Assembly (NCBI GenBank): GCA_028823145.1 | Contig: JAPKCA010000002.1 | Coordinates: 1 to 55,145 of the forward strand | Origin: Flavobacteriales bacterium | Lineage (GTDB): Bacteria; Bacteroidota; Bacteroidia; Flavobacteriales_D; Sanyastnellaceae | Direction: 5' to 3' | Length of the DNA: 55,145 nt | Shown here: positions 6,676-16,400 of the stretch, in pieces | Numbering within the stretch: position 1 is the stretch's first letter | Layout of the letters: each line of letters begins with the position of its first letter | Notes under the pieces: generated by a model | The model's input: the letters and a program-made list of their open reading frames with translations, nothing else | Database searches by the model: none | Told to the model about the DNA's origin: nothing | Made by a program: the position numbers and the translations under genes

Positions 6676-8238
6676 TTAGCGGATGATGGCAATGCGACCG
6701 CGCGTTGGCTTTTCATCACCGACTTTCCAGGCTTCTACGATGTACGTCCCGGGAATCATCCCCGTCGTATTCCAGGTATAGGGAGTTGAAGCAATTGAGA
6801 GTGAGGCATCGTGGACAATCCTTCCGCTCATGTCGATGATGCGGATGCGTTCCAAAGAAAATTCTCCACCCATATCAAGCACGACGTTATGGCCTATCCC
6901 CGCTGGATTTGGCGACAATAACAACGATTCAAAGGAAGGGTTTTCGCCACCAGACGCGGGGTCATAGCTCAAGCGGTAGACGTGCAACTGGGTGCACAAG
7001 TACAGCTCACCCGCATTGTTTTCACTGAATGCAAAACGGGTCTCTTCCCATGGCACAAAACCTCCAGGAACCTGGATTTCTAAGGGCGCGTCGCTCCATG
7101 TGCCATCTGTCTGTTCTGTCAGCGTCCAGAATTTGACATCATAGAAACCACAGGCATCGGTGAAAACATACAAGCCATACAAGCTTTCAATGGGCCCGCG
7201 GTAGCGGTAACCACCAATGACAGAGCACCATCCGTTGTCGTGGGGATAAGCAAAGATGGGAAGCTCAAGTGTTTCGTCAGGGTTGCAATCGACGATGGGC
7301 TCATAGCACATGTTGCCCTCCATCAAGCGCCAGCCAAAATTCAGTCCACCAGGAGAATCCGCCGATTCCATGTTAATCTCTTCCCAATCTACTTCTCCGA
7401 CATCCCCAATGAATTTGTCGCCTGTAAGGCGATCGAAACTCCAGCGCCAAGGATTGCGAAATCCGTAGGCCCAGATTTCATCCAATGCCAAGGGGTCACC
7501 AACGAATGGATTGCTCTCTGGAATGGTATATGGAGCCAATCCGTGCACATCGATGCGCAATAGTTTGCCTAGGAGCGTTTCCAAATTCTGACCATTTCCA
7601 ATGGCCCCGTGTTCGTCTCCTCCGCTTCCACCTCCCGTTTCGCCAGTCCCTGTGCCTCCGCCATCGCCTGTGCTGATGTAAAGGTGTCCATCCTGCGGTC
7701 CGAAATGCAATTGTCCTCCGTTGTGTCCACGCGCCGGTTGGACCAATTCGAGCAACTCATACCAGCTGGTCGGATCAGCAACGGTATGGTCTCCATTGGT
7801 TCCAAAGCACATCAATCGTTCATCAATGAATGTGCCTGTTCCATCGGGGCGGTATCCATTGTAGATGATATAGAAAAGACCGTTCTCTTCAAAGTTCGGA
7901 TCGAGGATGAGGTCGTTGAGGCCCTGTTCGCTCATGATGCCGAAATCCACCAAGTCCAGCCCGGCTTCACTCAAATCCAAAAAGGGTTCTTCTCGGATCT
8001 CTTCCGTTTCCTCATTGTACCACATGACCAAGCCACTGTGGCAAACGATGAGGAGGTTTTTTTCATCCACCGCATGAGAAGCAGGTCGCATGGCCACGGG
8101 CCATTCGGCTTCTAATAACCGCTCAGCAACAATGGCATCAGGGGCCGTTTGTCCCCAATTGGATCCAGGGAACAACGCACACATCGTAGCGGTTAACCAG
8201 AAAAAGCGGATTAAAATCGAAGATGGAATGAATCGCAT
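6676..8238 (-). CDS. PQQ-dependent sugar (glucose/sorbosone-type) dehydrogenase with T9SS tail
   Basis: A 520-residue protein from the ATG at 8238; the frame is open further upstream, but the signal peptide (ending about SNWGQ, residue 30) fixes this start. Residues 40-420 form a six-bladed beta-propeller of the soluble glucose/sorbosone dehydrogenase family: GHNGGQLHFGP (171-181, with the proposed catalytic His172), LYISTGDGG, LLGKLLRIDV, AYGFRNPWRWSFD and DVGEVDWEEIN. Such enzymes oxidise sugars or other alcohols with PQQ and pass electrons to a cytochrome or quinone. The last 85 residues (from LLLSPNPAG, ending GRIAIIR) form a type A T9SS sorting domain, so the product is predicted at the cell surface or outside. 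It is divergent from a multiheme cytochrome c, a plausible electron acceptor (inference). Confidence 0.88.
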   Translation of the reverse strand: MRFIPSSILIRFFWLTATMCALFPGSNWGQTAPDAIVAERLLEAEWPVAMRPASHAVDEKNLLIVCHSGLVMWYNEETEEIREEPFLDLSEAGLDLVDFGIMSEQGLNDLILDPNFEENGLFYIIYNGYRPDGTGTFIDERLMCFGTNGDHTVADPTSWYELLELVQPARGHNGGQLHFGPQDGHLYISTGDGGGTGTGETGGGSGGDEHGAIGNGQNLETLLGKLLRIDVHGLAPYTIPESNPFVGDPLALDEIWAYGFRNPWRWSFDRLTGDKFIGDVGEVDWEEINMESADSPGGLNFGWRLMEGNMCYEPIVDCNPDETLELPIFAYPHDNGWCSVIGGYRYRGPIESLYGLYVFTDACGFYDVKFWTLTEQTDGTWSDAPLEIQVPGGFVPWEETRFAFSENNAGELYLCTQLHVYRLSYDPASGGENPSFESLLLSPNPAGIGHNVVLDMGGEFSLERIRIIDMSGRIVHDASLSIASTPYTWNTTGMIPGTYIVEAWKVGDEKPTRGRIAIIR

Positions 8239-8255
8239 GGGAATCTCTTGCAGAC

Positions 8256-8263
8256 TAACTTTG
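8256..8263 (+). promoter_or_regulatory. -7 box (TAACTTTG) for the multiheme cytochrome gene
   Basis: Perfect TANNTTTG match, 47 nt before the ATG at 8311. It is half of a CTTTGA-GGT-TCAAAG inverted repeat whose other half belongs to the opposing box at 8269-8276. No clear -33 element. Confidence 0.55.
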
Positions 8264-8268
8264 AGGTT

Positions 8269-8276
8269 CAAAGATA
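8269..8276 (-). promoter_or_regulatory. -7 box (TATCTTTG) for the sugar dehydrogenase gene
   Basis: Perfect TANNTTTG match on the minus strand, 30 nt before the ATG at 8238. It lies 5 bp from the opposing box at 8256-8263, so RNA polymerase footprints of the two promoters must overlap. A TTTG lies 24 nt upstream, slightly too far for a standard -33 element. Confidence 0.55.
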
Positions 8277-8310
8277 CCGCTCGAACCCACCTGCTGTGAC
8301 CAAAAACTGG

Positions 8311-10296
8311 ATGCGTCATCGAACCACATTTGCTCTGCTGCTCTCTATGGGAGCTGTAGGATTGGGATTGTTGGTTTCGGGAGCGAACGATCCGGAAGTT
8401 GCATTTCATGGAAATGATTTTGATGAAATGCGTTGGCGGATGGGAGAATTGTGCACGGAGGAGGGGGCGTTTTTTTCGGGATCGGGCAATTGCGTGAATT
8501 GCCATGCACCAGATCCTGAGGGCCATGCTATGGTTGACGAAAATGGGCAGAGTGTTAGTCCTGTGGTCGATTGGCAGGCGACGATGATGGCCAACAGCGC
8601 CAAGGACCCTTTTTGGCGCGCTAAAGTCGCACACGAGGGTTTGGTGAATCCGGATCATCGAGAGTCCATTGAAAACCTTTGCACGGCTTGCCATGCACCA
8701 CAAGGATTTCATGAAGCCCATTTGACGGGAAAAGTCGGACCGAATGGATACACCATGTCCGACTTACTGGAAGATGAGTTGGGGCTGGATGGCGTGGGGT
8801 GCACAACATGCCATGGCATTGATGACATCGGATTGGCTGGCCGGTCCAACGGCGATTTACCCATCAACCCGGAAAAGGTGTCCTGGGGTGGGTTTGAAGA
8901 CCCTTGGGATGGCCTGATGAGTGGGCAAACAGGCTTCATCCCGGTCTATGGAGAGCATATGCGAAACAGCGAAGTATGTGCGAGCTGCCATTCGTTGTAC
9001 ACGCACACCCAAGATTTGGAAGGCGAGGAAACGGGCCAGGTTTTTTTTGAGCAAACAACGTATTTGGAGTGGGTAAACTCGGCATACAATGCAGAGAATG
9101 TCCAATGCCAGTCCTGCCATATGCCTTTGGTGGAAGGAGGTGCCATCGCTGCGACACAGCCGAATTGGCTTTTCAACCAGCGATTTGGGAAACACCATCT
9201 GGTGGGCGGAAATGCCTTCATGTTGCAGTTGATGCGAGACCAAGCTGTCGAATTGGAATTGAGTGCTACGGAAGCACAATTTGACACCACCATTGCACGA
9301 ACGAAACGCTTGCTACAATATGAAACGGCTCAATTGGAAATTCGCCAAATCAATGGAGCGTTCACATCGGGAGGTGGGGCGCAACCTCCTGGGCAGAATG
9401 AATGGGCCTTTGAAGTGGAAGTGAAGAATTTGGCCGGACATAAGTTCCCAAGTGGCTATCCCTCGCGTGTGGCGTTTTTAGAATTTGTGTTGCAAAGTGT
9501 GGATGGAGACACCTTGTATCATAGCGGAGGATGGTCTCATGCTACGGGAATCATGGGCAGAGATGAAGGATGGGAGCCGCACTGGGAAGTGATTGATTCA
9601 GAGGGTCAGGTTCAGATATACGAAATGGTGGTGGGGGATGTGATGGGCGAGCCAACCCAAGTTTTGGAGAGGGCGTCCGTGCTTTTGAAAGACAATCGCT
9701 TGCCACCTCGTGGGTTTTACAAGGCGCATGCAGCGTATGACACAGTTCGATTCGGGCCGATGGCGGCTTTGGATGTCAATTTTAACCACGACGCTTTGAC
9801 GGAAGATGAGGGTTCAGGAAGTGATCGCTTGGAGTACCGTGTTTTTTTACCTGCCGGGATGAGTTCTGTGCAAGCTCGTGTGCGGTTGCATTATTTGTCC
9901 GTCCCTGCACTTTGGGTCGAAAATATGTTTGAGTATGCGAATGAATCGGTCGAAATCGAATCATTTCAGTTCATGTTTGAATCAGCTGATCGGACTCCGG
10001 TTGTGGTGGCTGAGCAATCGACATGGGCATGGCTGGGTTTTGACGATTCCGCCGAAGATTGGAAACTCGCTCCCAACCCGGTTTCTGACGGAGGCTTGAC
10101 GCGGTTGATTCCTCCAAGCACGATGCAACCTCTCGAGGTGTGGTTGCTGGATGCTCAAGGTCGCACAGTTCAGAACATTCCGGTGCTCCTTGCAATGCAA
10201 GGGTTTGGTTTGGAGGATGTCGCAGTGGGACCATTTTTCATCCGCATCCAAACAGAGGAAGGATGGAGGATGGTGCGCGGTGTCAAAGCCCCATAA
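8311..10296 (+). CDS. Pentaheme c-type cytochrome with T9SS sorting tail
   Basis: A 661-residue protein from the ATG at 8311, which directly precedes the signal peptide (MRHRTTFALLLSMG). Five CxxCH heme motifs are visible: CVNCH (61-65), CTACH (124-128), CTTCH (164-168), CASCH (223-227) and CQSCH (266-270), followed by histidine-rich stretches (FGKHHLVGG) that may supply distal ligands. A middle domain has NLAGHKFPSGYPSRVAFLEF, a segment typical of cytochrome c554-like multiheme families. The C-terminus (from about KLAPNPVSDGG) looks like a T9SS sorting domain ending VRGVKAP. The product would be a heme protein carried across the outer membrane. It is divergent from the PQQ-type dehydrogenase with a 72-bp spacer. 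Confidence 0.85.
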   Translation: MRHRTTFALLLSMGAVGLGLLVSGANDPEVAFHGNDFDEMRWRMGELCTEEGAFFSGSGNCVNCHAPDPEGHAMVDENGQSVSPVVDWQATMMANSAKDPFWRAKVAHEGLVNPDHRESIENLCTACHAPQGFHEAHLTGKVGPNGYTMSDLLEDELGLDGVGCTTCHGIDDIGLAGRSNGDLPINPEKVSWGGFEDPWDGLMSGQTGFIPVYGEHMRNSEVCASCHSLYTHTQDLEGEETGQVFFEQTTYLEWVNSAYNAENVQCQSCHMPLVEGGAIAATQPNWLFNQRFGKHHLVGGNAFMLQLMRDQAVELELSATEAQFDTTIARTKRLLQYETAQLEIRQINGAFTSGGGAQPPGQNEWAFEVEVKNLAGHKFPSGYPSRVAFLEFVLQSVDGDTLYHSGGWSHATGIMGRDEGWEPHWEVIDSEGQVQIYEMVVGDVMGEPTQVLERASVLLKDNRLPPRGFYKAHAAYDTVRFGPMAALDVNFNHDALTEDEGSGSDRLEYRVFLPAGMSSVQARVRLHYLSVPALWVENMFEYANESVEIESFQFMFESADRTPVVVAEQSTWAWLGFDDSAEDWKLAPNPVSDGGLTRLIPPSTMQPLEVWLLDAQGRTVQNIPVLLAMQGFGLEDVAVGPFFIRIQTEEGWRMVRGVKAP

Positions 10297-10305
10297 TAAC
10301 CGCGT

Positions 10306-11511
10306 TCATTTCTCTTGTTTGCGACGCAACACCTCTTTTCGAATCAGTTCCAATTCGCGGGAGGACTGTCCAGCAGTCGCAGAATTTTCTTCAGCACGGC
10401 GAATCAAATAGGGGATGGTTTCCCTGATTGGACCGTACGGAACATATTTCGCAACGTTGTATCCCGCACGCGCCAAATTAAAACTGATGGGGTCGCTCAT
10501 CCCTAGGAGTTGGGCAAACCATACCCGACGATCGGAAGGATTGATTTGTCGTTCAGCCATGAGTTGGCAAAGCAGTTCGTTGCTCGCCTCATTGTGACTT
10601 CCCGCGCAAAGTGACAAGCGGTCTAAATGATCCACACACCAGCGCAATGCGGCATCGTAATCGCGATCGGTTTCTATTTTGCTCGGTTGAATTGGAGAAG
10701 GGGCCCCCCTTTCGGATGCCCGCGACCGCTCTTTTTCCATATAAGCTCCACGAACCAATTTAACCCCCAATCGAAATCCTTGTGATTCGGCTCGTGCGGT
10801 CAAGTCTTTCAAATAAGCAAGGCGATCAAGGCGATAGAGTTGGATGGTTTGATAGACGATGGCTTCCTGTTGATTGTGAATCCGCATCTGTTGTTCTGCC
10901 AATTCATCGATTGCAAGTTGCATCCAGGATTCTTCAGCATCGATAAAAATGGGTGTTTGGACAGCGGCGGCTTCGGAGCACAACGCTGCGACACGGTTTG
11001 CAACGCTCTCCCATTCCTTGGACCCATGTTCATCAAGGGGTTTGCCAGCTGAAACGGCTTCTAATATGGCAGTTGGTGCAATGCCGGTGACTTTGAAAAC
11101 ACCGAATGCATGGCGTTCGTCGTTTCTCGTAGCGCGAATGGCGGTGAGGATTTCATGTGCCGTTTTATCTAATTCTGACTCAAGCTCCTTCCCTTCGGCA
11201 CTGTAATCCAAAATGGTGTGCACCTTTGATGTGGCCAACTTGGCGACAGTCTCTTCGGATTCGTCGATGGACTCTCCGCCACAAAACTGGCTGTACACCG
11301 TAGGTCGAATGATCCAACCAACAGGGATACGGAGGGCCAAGGCCCACTGCATGGCATGCTTTCCCAATCGGACCAACGTTGAACTTCCGACCAAGCGAAA
11401 AAGCCAAAACGACTTGCTCAGTTCGCCAGAAGACAGATGCGCATACGCTTGTTCCGTATTCGAGAAGTCTGGAAGAGAGTGGCGATGATCGGGTTGGGTC
11501 GGCGCGGCCAT
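10306..11511 (-). CDS. Proline dehydrogenase (flavoenzyme)
   Basis: A 401-residue protein of the proline dehydrogenase family, which oxidises L-proline to pyrroline-5-carboxylate using FAD and feeds electrons to the quinone pool. Visible motifs are GVKLVRGAYMEKER (flavin/substrate-binding strand), LCAGSHNEAS, FAQLLGMSD, VAKYVPYGP and the C-terminal proline-carboxylate-binding motif YLIRRAEENS. Length fits monofunctional bacterial enzymes. No pyrroline-5-carboxylate dehydrogenase gene is next to it. It converges on the cytochrome gene with 9 bp between stops; a TATATTCG box lies 29 nt before the start. Confidence 0.93.
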   Translation of the reverse strand: MAAPTQPDHRHSLPDFSNTEQAYAHLSSGELSKSFWLFRLVGSSTLVRLGKHAMQWALALRIPVGWIIRPTVYSQFCGGESIDESEETVAKLATSKVHTILDYSAEGKELESELDKTAHEILTAIRATRNDERHAFGVFKVTGIAPTAILEAVSAGKPLDEHGSKEWESVANRVAALCSEAAAVQTPIFIDAEESWMQLAIDELAEQQMRIHNQQEAIVYQTIQLYRLDRLAYLKDLTARAESQGFRLGVKLVRGAYMEKERSRASERGAPSPIQPSKIETDRDYDAALRWCVDHLDRLSLCAGSHNEASNELLCQLMAERQINPSDRRVWFAQLLGMSDPISFNLARAGYNVAKYVPYGPIRETIPYLIRRAEENSATAGQSSRELELIRKEVLRRKQEK

Positions 11512-11540
11512 GGTTAGAAAGCCAGTATTTTGCTGGTTCG

Positions 11541-11548
11541 CGAATATA
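11541..11548 (-). promoter_or_regulatory. Possible -7 box (TATATTCG) for proline dehydrogenase
   Basis: One mismatch to TANNTTTG, 29 nt before the ATG at 11511. No -33 element at the usual distance. Confidence 0.35.
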
Positions 11549-11595
11549 CGATGTTGACCTAGTCAGATGATTCTAATTCCCCTTTGGGAAGGATG

Positions 11596-11603
11596 TATAT
11601 TCG
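11596..11603 (+). promoter_or_regulatory. Possible -7 box (TATATTCG) for the M20 dipeptidase operon
   Basis: Same octamer as the opposing box at 11541-11548, 18 nt before the ATG at 11622. No clear -33 element. Confidence 0.35.
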
Positions 11604-11621
11604 TCATTCAAAGCCAAGACC

Positions 11622-13013
11622 ATGAGCGATTGCAACGCATACATTCAAGAAAACCGAGATCGATTTTTAGAAGAATTGGTTGAATTACTGCGAATCCCTT
11701 CAGTTTCGGCCGATCCTGAGTTTGCTTCTGACGTGCTGAGATGTGCGGAAAAAGTAGCGGGGTATCTAAAAGCAGCGGGGGCCGAAAATGTTGAGATTAT
11801 TTCGACTGAAGGGTATCCTGTGGTTTTCGGTGAACGTCACGTTTCAGATGATGTGCCGACCATCTTGGTTTATGGTCACTACGATGTGCAACCGGCTGAC
11901 CCATTGGAATTATGGGATAGTCCGGCTTTTGAACCCGTGATTAAAACGACTCCATTGCATCCGGAGGGAGCGATTTTTGCACGGGGGGCTTGCGATGACA
12001 AGGGCCAAATGTTTATGCATATCAAGGCTTTTGAGGCCATGGTGCAATCCGATTCGCTGGCTTGCAATGTCAAGTTTATGATCGAAGGGGAGGAAGAAGT
12101 GGGGTCGGCCCATTTGGAGCCATTTTTGGAGAAACACAAAGAGAAACTATCGGCGGACGTCGTGCTGGTGAGTGACACAGGCATCATTGCCAATGACATT
12201 CCTTCCATTACGGTTGGCCTTCGGGGAATGAGTTATGTGGAAGTAGAAATCACGGGACCTAACCGCGATCTGCATAGTGGGCTGTATGGAGGTGCGGCAC
12301 CCAATCCCATCAACATCCTTTGTGAGATGATCGCCTCTTTAAAGGACGAGGACCAGCGCATCACGGTCGATGGATTTTATGATGATGTGGTTGAGCTTTC
12401 TGACAAAGAACGTGCAGCCATGGCTGAAGCTCCATTCGATGAAGAGGAATACAAAGCAAGCATTGGGATTGGAGCGACGGAAGGCGAGCCGGCCTATACC
12501 GCTCCGGAGCGAATGAGCATCCGACCAACTTTGGATCTCAATGGCATCTGGGGAGGGTATACCGGCAACGGAGCGAAGACGGTCATCGCCAGTAAGGCCA
12601 CGGCTAAAATCTCCATGCGTTTGGTCCCCAATCAGGACCCTGAGAAAATCACGGAATTATTCTTGCGTCATTTTCACGCCATAGCACCTCCTTCCATCCA
12701 AGTGAAGATCACGCCCATGCATGGTGGGAAACCGGCAGTGACACCGACAGATTCGGTGGCCTATCGGGCGGCTTCGGATGCCATGGAAGAGTCGTTTGGC
12801 CGTAAACCCATTCCGTTTCGGGGCGGGGGATCCATTCCCATTGTCGCAATCTTTGAGCAAATCTTAGGATTGAAAACGGTTTTGATGGGATTCGGTTTGG
12901 ACAGCGACGCCATTCATTCCCCCAACGAACATTACGGGGTGTTCAATTACTTCAAGGGCATTGAGACCATTCCTCTGTTCCATAAAAACTTTGCTGAATT
13001 GAACCGATCGTGA
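11622..13013 (+). CDS. M20-family dipeptidase/metallopeptidase
   Basis: A 463-residue cytoplasmic zinc peptidase of the M20 dipeptidase (carnosinase-like) group. The metal ligands and catalytic residues are visible: VYGHYDVQP (His and Asp), GACDDKGQ (bridging Asp), MIEGEEEVGS (catalytic Glu pair), VLVSDTG, and the C-terminal HSPNEH. The dimerisation lid lies between about residues 195 and 380 and contains DLHSGLYGG. It probably cleaves dipeptides taken up or made by proteolysis. The next gene begins with a GTG overlapping this stop codon by 4 bp, so the operon continues. Confidence 0.93.
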   Translation: MSDCNAYIQENRDRFLEELVELLRIPSVSADPEFASDVLRCAEKVAGYLKAAGAENVEIISTEGYPVVFGERHVSDDVPTILVYGHYDVQPADPLELWDSPAFEPVIKTTPLHPEGAIFARGACDDKGQMFMHIKAFEAMVQSDSLACNVKFMIEGEEEVGSAHLEPFLEKHKEKLSADVVLVSDTGIIANDIPSITVGLRGMSYVEVEITGPNRDLHSGLYGGAAPNPINILCEMIASLKDEDQRITVDGFYDDVVELSDKERAAMAEAPFDEEEYKASIGIGATEGEPAYTAPERMSIRPTLDLNGIWGGYTGNGAKTVIASKATAKISMRLVPNQDPEKITELFLRHFHAIAPPSIQVKITPMHGGKPAVTPTDSVAYRAASDAMEESFGRKPIPFRGGGSIPIVAIFEQILGLKTVLMGFGLDSDAIHSPNEHYGVFNYFKGIETIPLFHKNFAELNRS

Positions 13014-13462
13014 AGTTCGCATTGGCTTTTGCTTCCGTTTTCTTTTTGATCGGGTGCCAATGGTACCAGGATCTCGAAGTGCGTTCGGTCGAGGGACTTG
13101 CTGATGCCGCTTGGACGTTGAATGGCTTTGAGGGTGAGATGCGAGTCAAAGTATACAATCCCAACAGATTTGCAATCCAGGCATCGGATGTGGACATTGT
13201 TCTTTATGCCGAAGAGGAGCGCATCGGATCGGTCTCCTTGCGGGGGGCTCAAAAACTTCAAGGGAGGAGTGAAACGCTGGTTTCACTATATGTGGTCAGT
13301 GATCCAGGAGCCTTGCGCAAACTCTTTCAAAACCAAGTGTTCCAGTTCATCAGTGGCGGTGAGGTGGAATTGCGTGCGGTGGGAGAAGTGACCGGCCGTG
13401 CTTTTGGATTGAACGTTAAGATTCCTGTAGAAGCCACAGAACAAATTCAATTTCAACTTTGA
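13010..13462 (+). CDS. LEA14-like lipoprotein
   Basis: A 150-residue protein with a short lipoprotein signal peptide (lipobox FLIGC, Cys16) and one LEA type 2 domain (about 35-145): LNGFEGEMRVKVYNPNRFAIQASDVDIVLY is the typical N-x-N-P opening of this immunoglobulin-like fold. LEA2 proteins bind or shield hydrophobic ligands; the role in Bacteroidota is unknown. The GTG start overlaps the dipeptidase stop (GTGA), and the next gene's ATG overlaps this stop (ATGA), giving tight translational coupling on both sides. Confidence 0.82.
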   Translation: MKFALAFASVFFLIGCQWYQDLEVRSVEGLADAAWTLNGFEGEMRVKVYNPNRFAIQASDVDIVLYAEEERIGSVSLRGAQKLQGRSETLVSLYVVSDPGALRKLFQNQVFQFISGGEVELRAVGEVTGRAFGLNVKIPVEATEQIQFQL

Positions 13463-16400
13463 TGAAAATGCTGAATCGTTTTTCCACGTTGCTGTCTCTT
13501 TTCGTGTTCACCTTGATGCATGCGCTCCTCTTTGGGCAGGATGTTGACAGCTTTATCGAAGGGATGAATGTTCGGCACATTGGGCCGGGAGCCATGAGTG
13601 GTCGTGTCACCACCATTGATGTTCAACGCAACCGTCCTGAAGTTATTTATATCGGTACAGCAAGTGGAGGACTTTGGCGCAGTGAAACAGCCGGGGTTCA
13701 ATGGGAACCGTTGTTCGATGATCAGCCAACGCAAAGTATTGGGGCCCTTGCGCTTTCTCCATCCAATCCGGATGTCATTTGGGTCGGAACAGGCGAGGGC
13801 AACCCCCGAAACTCACACTCCAGTGGTCGCGGGGTATTCCGCAGCATCGATGGCGGTGCGACCTGGGAGATGATGGGATTGGAAGAAACCCATAACATTC
13901 ACCGCATTATCATTCATCCGAACGATTCTAAAACCGTTTGGGTGGGGGCGACAGGCACGGCTTGGGGCGATAGTCCCCATCGCGGTGTCTATAAAACAAC
14001 GGATGGAGGAATATCCTGGAACCAAGTCTTGTATACCGATGAACGCACCGGCGTCGCGGATATGATTATCGATCCATCCAATCCGGACAAACTTTTGGTG
14101 GCCATGTGGTCACATCGCCGAGAACCATGGTTCTTTACCAGTGGCGGGGAAGGCAGTGCGTTGCATATCACCTATGACGGAGGCGAAAAGTGGAAGAAAT
14201 TGACATCGGAAGAGGGAATGCCAGAAGGAGAAATGGGCCGCATAGGATTGGCCATCAGTGCTGCCAACCCCGATGTGATTTATGGGTTGATTGAATCCAA
14301 TTCCACGGCATTGTATCATTCCATGGATGGCGGATTGTCGTGGTCGGTGATCCAACAGGATAACATCGGCAACAGACCTTTTTACTATGCCGATATCTAC
14401 GCCGACCCTTCGGATGAAAAGCGGTTGTTCAACCTCTATAGCATGGTTGACCTCAGTGAGGATGGCGGAAAGACTTTCTCGACGATTTTACCGTACAGTG
14501 GGGTGCACCCAGACCACCATGCATTCTATATCCATCCAGATGATCCGAATTTTCTCATCGACGGCAATGATGGGGGATTGAATATTAGCCGGGATGGAGG
14601 CAATTCATGGACATTCGTCAACAATTTGCCTTTAGGTCAATTCTATCATATCGCGGTAGACATGGCCATCCCATACCGCATTTATGGAGGGATGCAAGAC
14701 AATGGCTCGTGGGTTGGAGCGAGTGAGGCATGGCATGTGGGAGGCATCCGAAATGAAGATTGGCAGGAAATCATGTTTGGTGACGGTTTTGATGTTCAGC
14801 CAACTCCAGGAGATTTGAACACGGCCTATGCCATGTATCAGGGGGGTGCCGTCGCTCGAGTGGATTTGCGCTCTGGAAATCAAACGGCCATTCAACCAGT
14901 GCAGCCTGATACCATCCCATTGCGATTTGCGTGGAATGCGGCTATTGCGATAGATCCGGCCAATGAAAATGGCGTGTATTTTGGATCGCAAATGGTTCAC
15001 TACAGCGCGGACCGAGGAGCTTCATGGCGGACCATTAGCCCGGATTTGACTACAAACGACCCGGAAAAACAAAACCAAGCGGAGTCTGGAGGACTGACCA
15101 TCGACGCGACGCAAGCAGAAAACCACTGCACCATCTTATGCATTTCACCGAATCCTCATCGTCCAGAAGAGCTATGGGTGGGAACCGATGATGGACGGAT
15201 TCAGCACAGCGATGATGGCGGTGCTACATGGAAAGATCACGCGCTTGGAATCAAACGATTCCCCGTTGGCGCATGGATTCCTCAGATACACGTGAGTCCG
15301 CACGATCCGAATGAAGTGTATGTCGTCGTCAATGATTATCGCCGCAATAATTGGCAACCGTATTTGTATCGGACAACGGATGGAGGCAGCACATGGGTGC
15401 GCTTGGTCATGGAAGGAGGTGAGGTGACAGGTCATGCGCTATCGGTGGTACAAGATCCTGTTGAACCATCCTTGTTGTTCTTGGGGACCGAAGAGGGTTT
15501 GTTTGTCAGTTTTGACCGGGGTGCCAATTGGAAACGTTGGACCCATGAAATTCCATCGGTTCCCGTGCGCGACATGGTGATCCATCCGCGTGACGGAGAT
15601 TTGGTATTGGGGACCTTTGGCCGGGCGGCATACGTCATGGATGATTTGGCGCCGTTGCGTGCCTTGGCTGGAGATGGCAATGCGGTATTGCAAGAATCCT
15701 TGATGGTTTTTCAAGCTGCTGATGCCTACGATGTGGATTACCGAAGACCCGCTGGAGCACGATTTGGCGCAGACCATTTGTGGCAGGGAGACAACCGATC
15801 TGCAGGCGCATTGATTCAATTGTATATCCATCCAGACTCAGCGAAAGCTGCCGAAGAGGACGCATTGCAGTGGGCTGTGATTGATGCCGCGGGTGATACC
15901 ATTCGTCAAGCTGCGATGGATGCGGAAGAAGGACTTCAATCCATTCGCTGGCGGTTTGACTCGAATGGAACCGATTGGCCTCGGCGTGAAGTGAAGAAAA
16001 AGAAATCGCATCCGTCAGGCGGCGGTCCATCCGTGTTGCCTGGGATATACACTTTCACGGTGCAAATGGGAGAAAACCACGCCATCACGCCTGTAACGAT
16101 TCGTCCTGATCCACGCGTTCCATACAATCGAGCCGCACATGAAGAACGGAACGCTTTTCAGCGTGAGGTGATGGAAGAAGTGCAACCCATAGCGGACGCT
16201 ATGGATATCATTCAACGTGGCTTGGCCACCATTGGCCTGGTGAAAGAGGAAATGGGGTTTTTGCCCGACACCTTGACCGAAGAAGTGATGGAGTTGACCG
16301 ATTCACTTCGAACTTCTTTGCTAGATGTCGAGGCCTTGTACACGGAACCCAAAGACTTCAAGGGCATCGAAAGTGTCACCGAGCGTTTAAGTTCGGTGAT

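Noticed and set aside
8239-8721. N-terminal extension of the sugar dehydrogenase frame
   Set aside because: It precedes the signal peptide, is antisense to the cytochrome gene start and is not protein-like.
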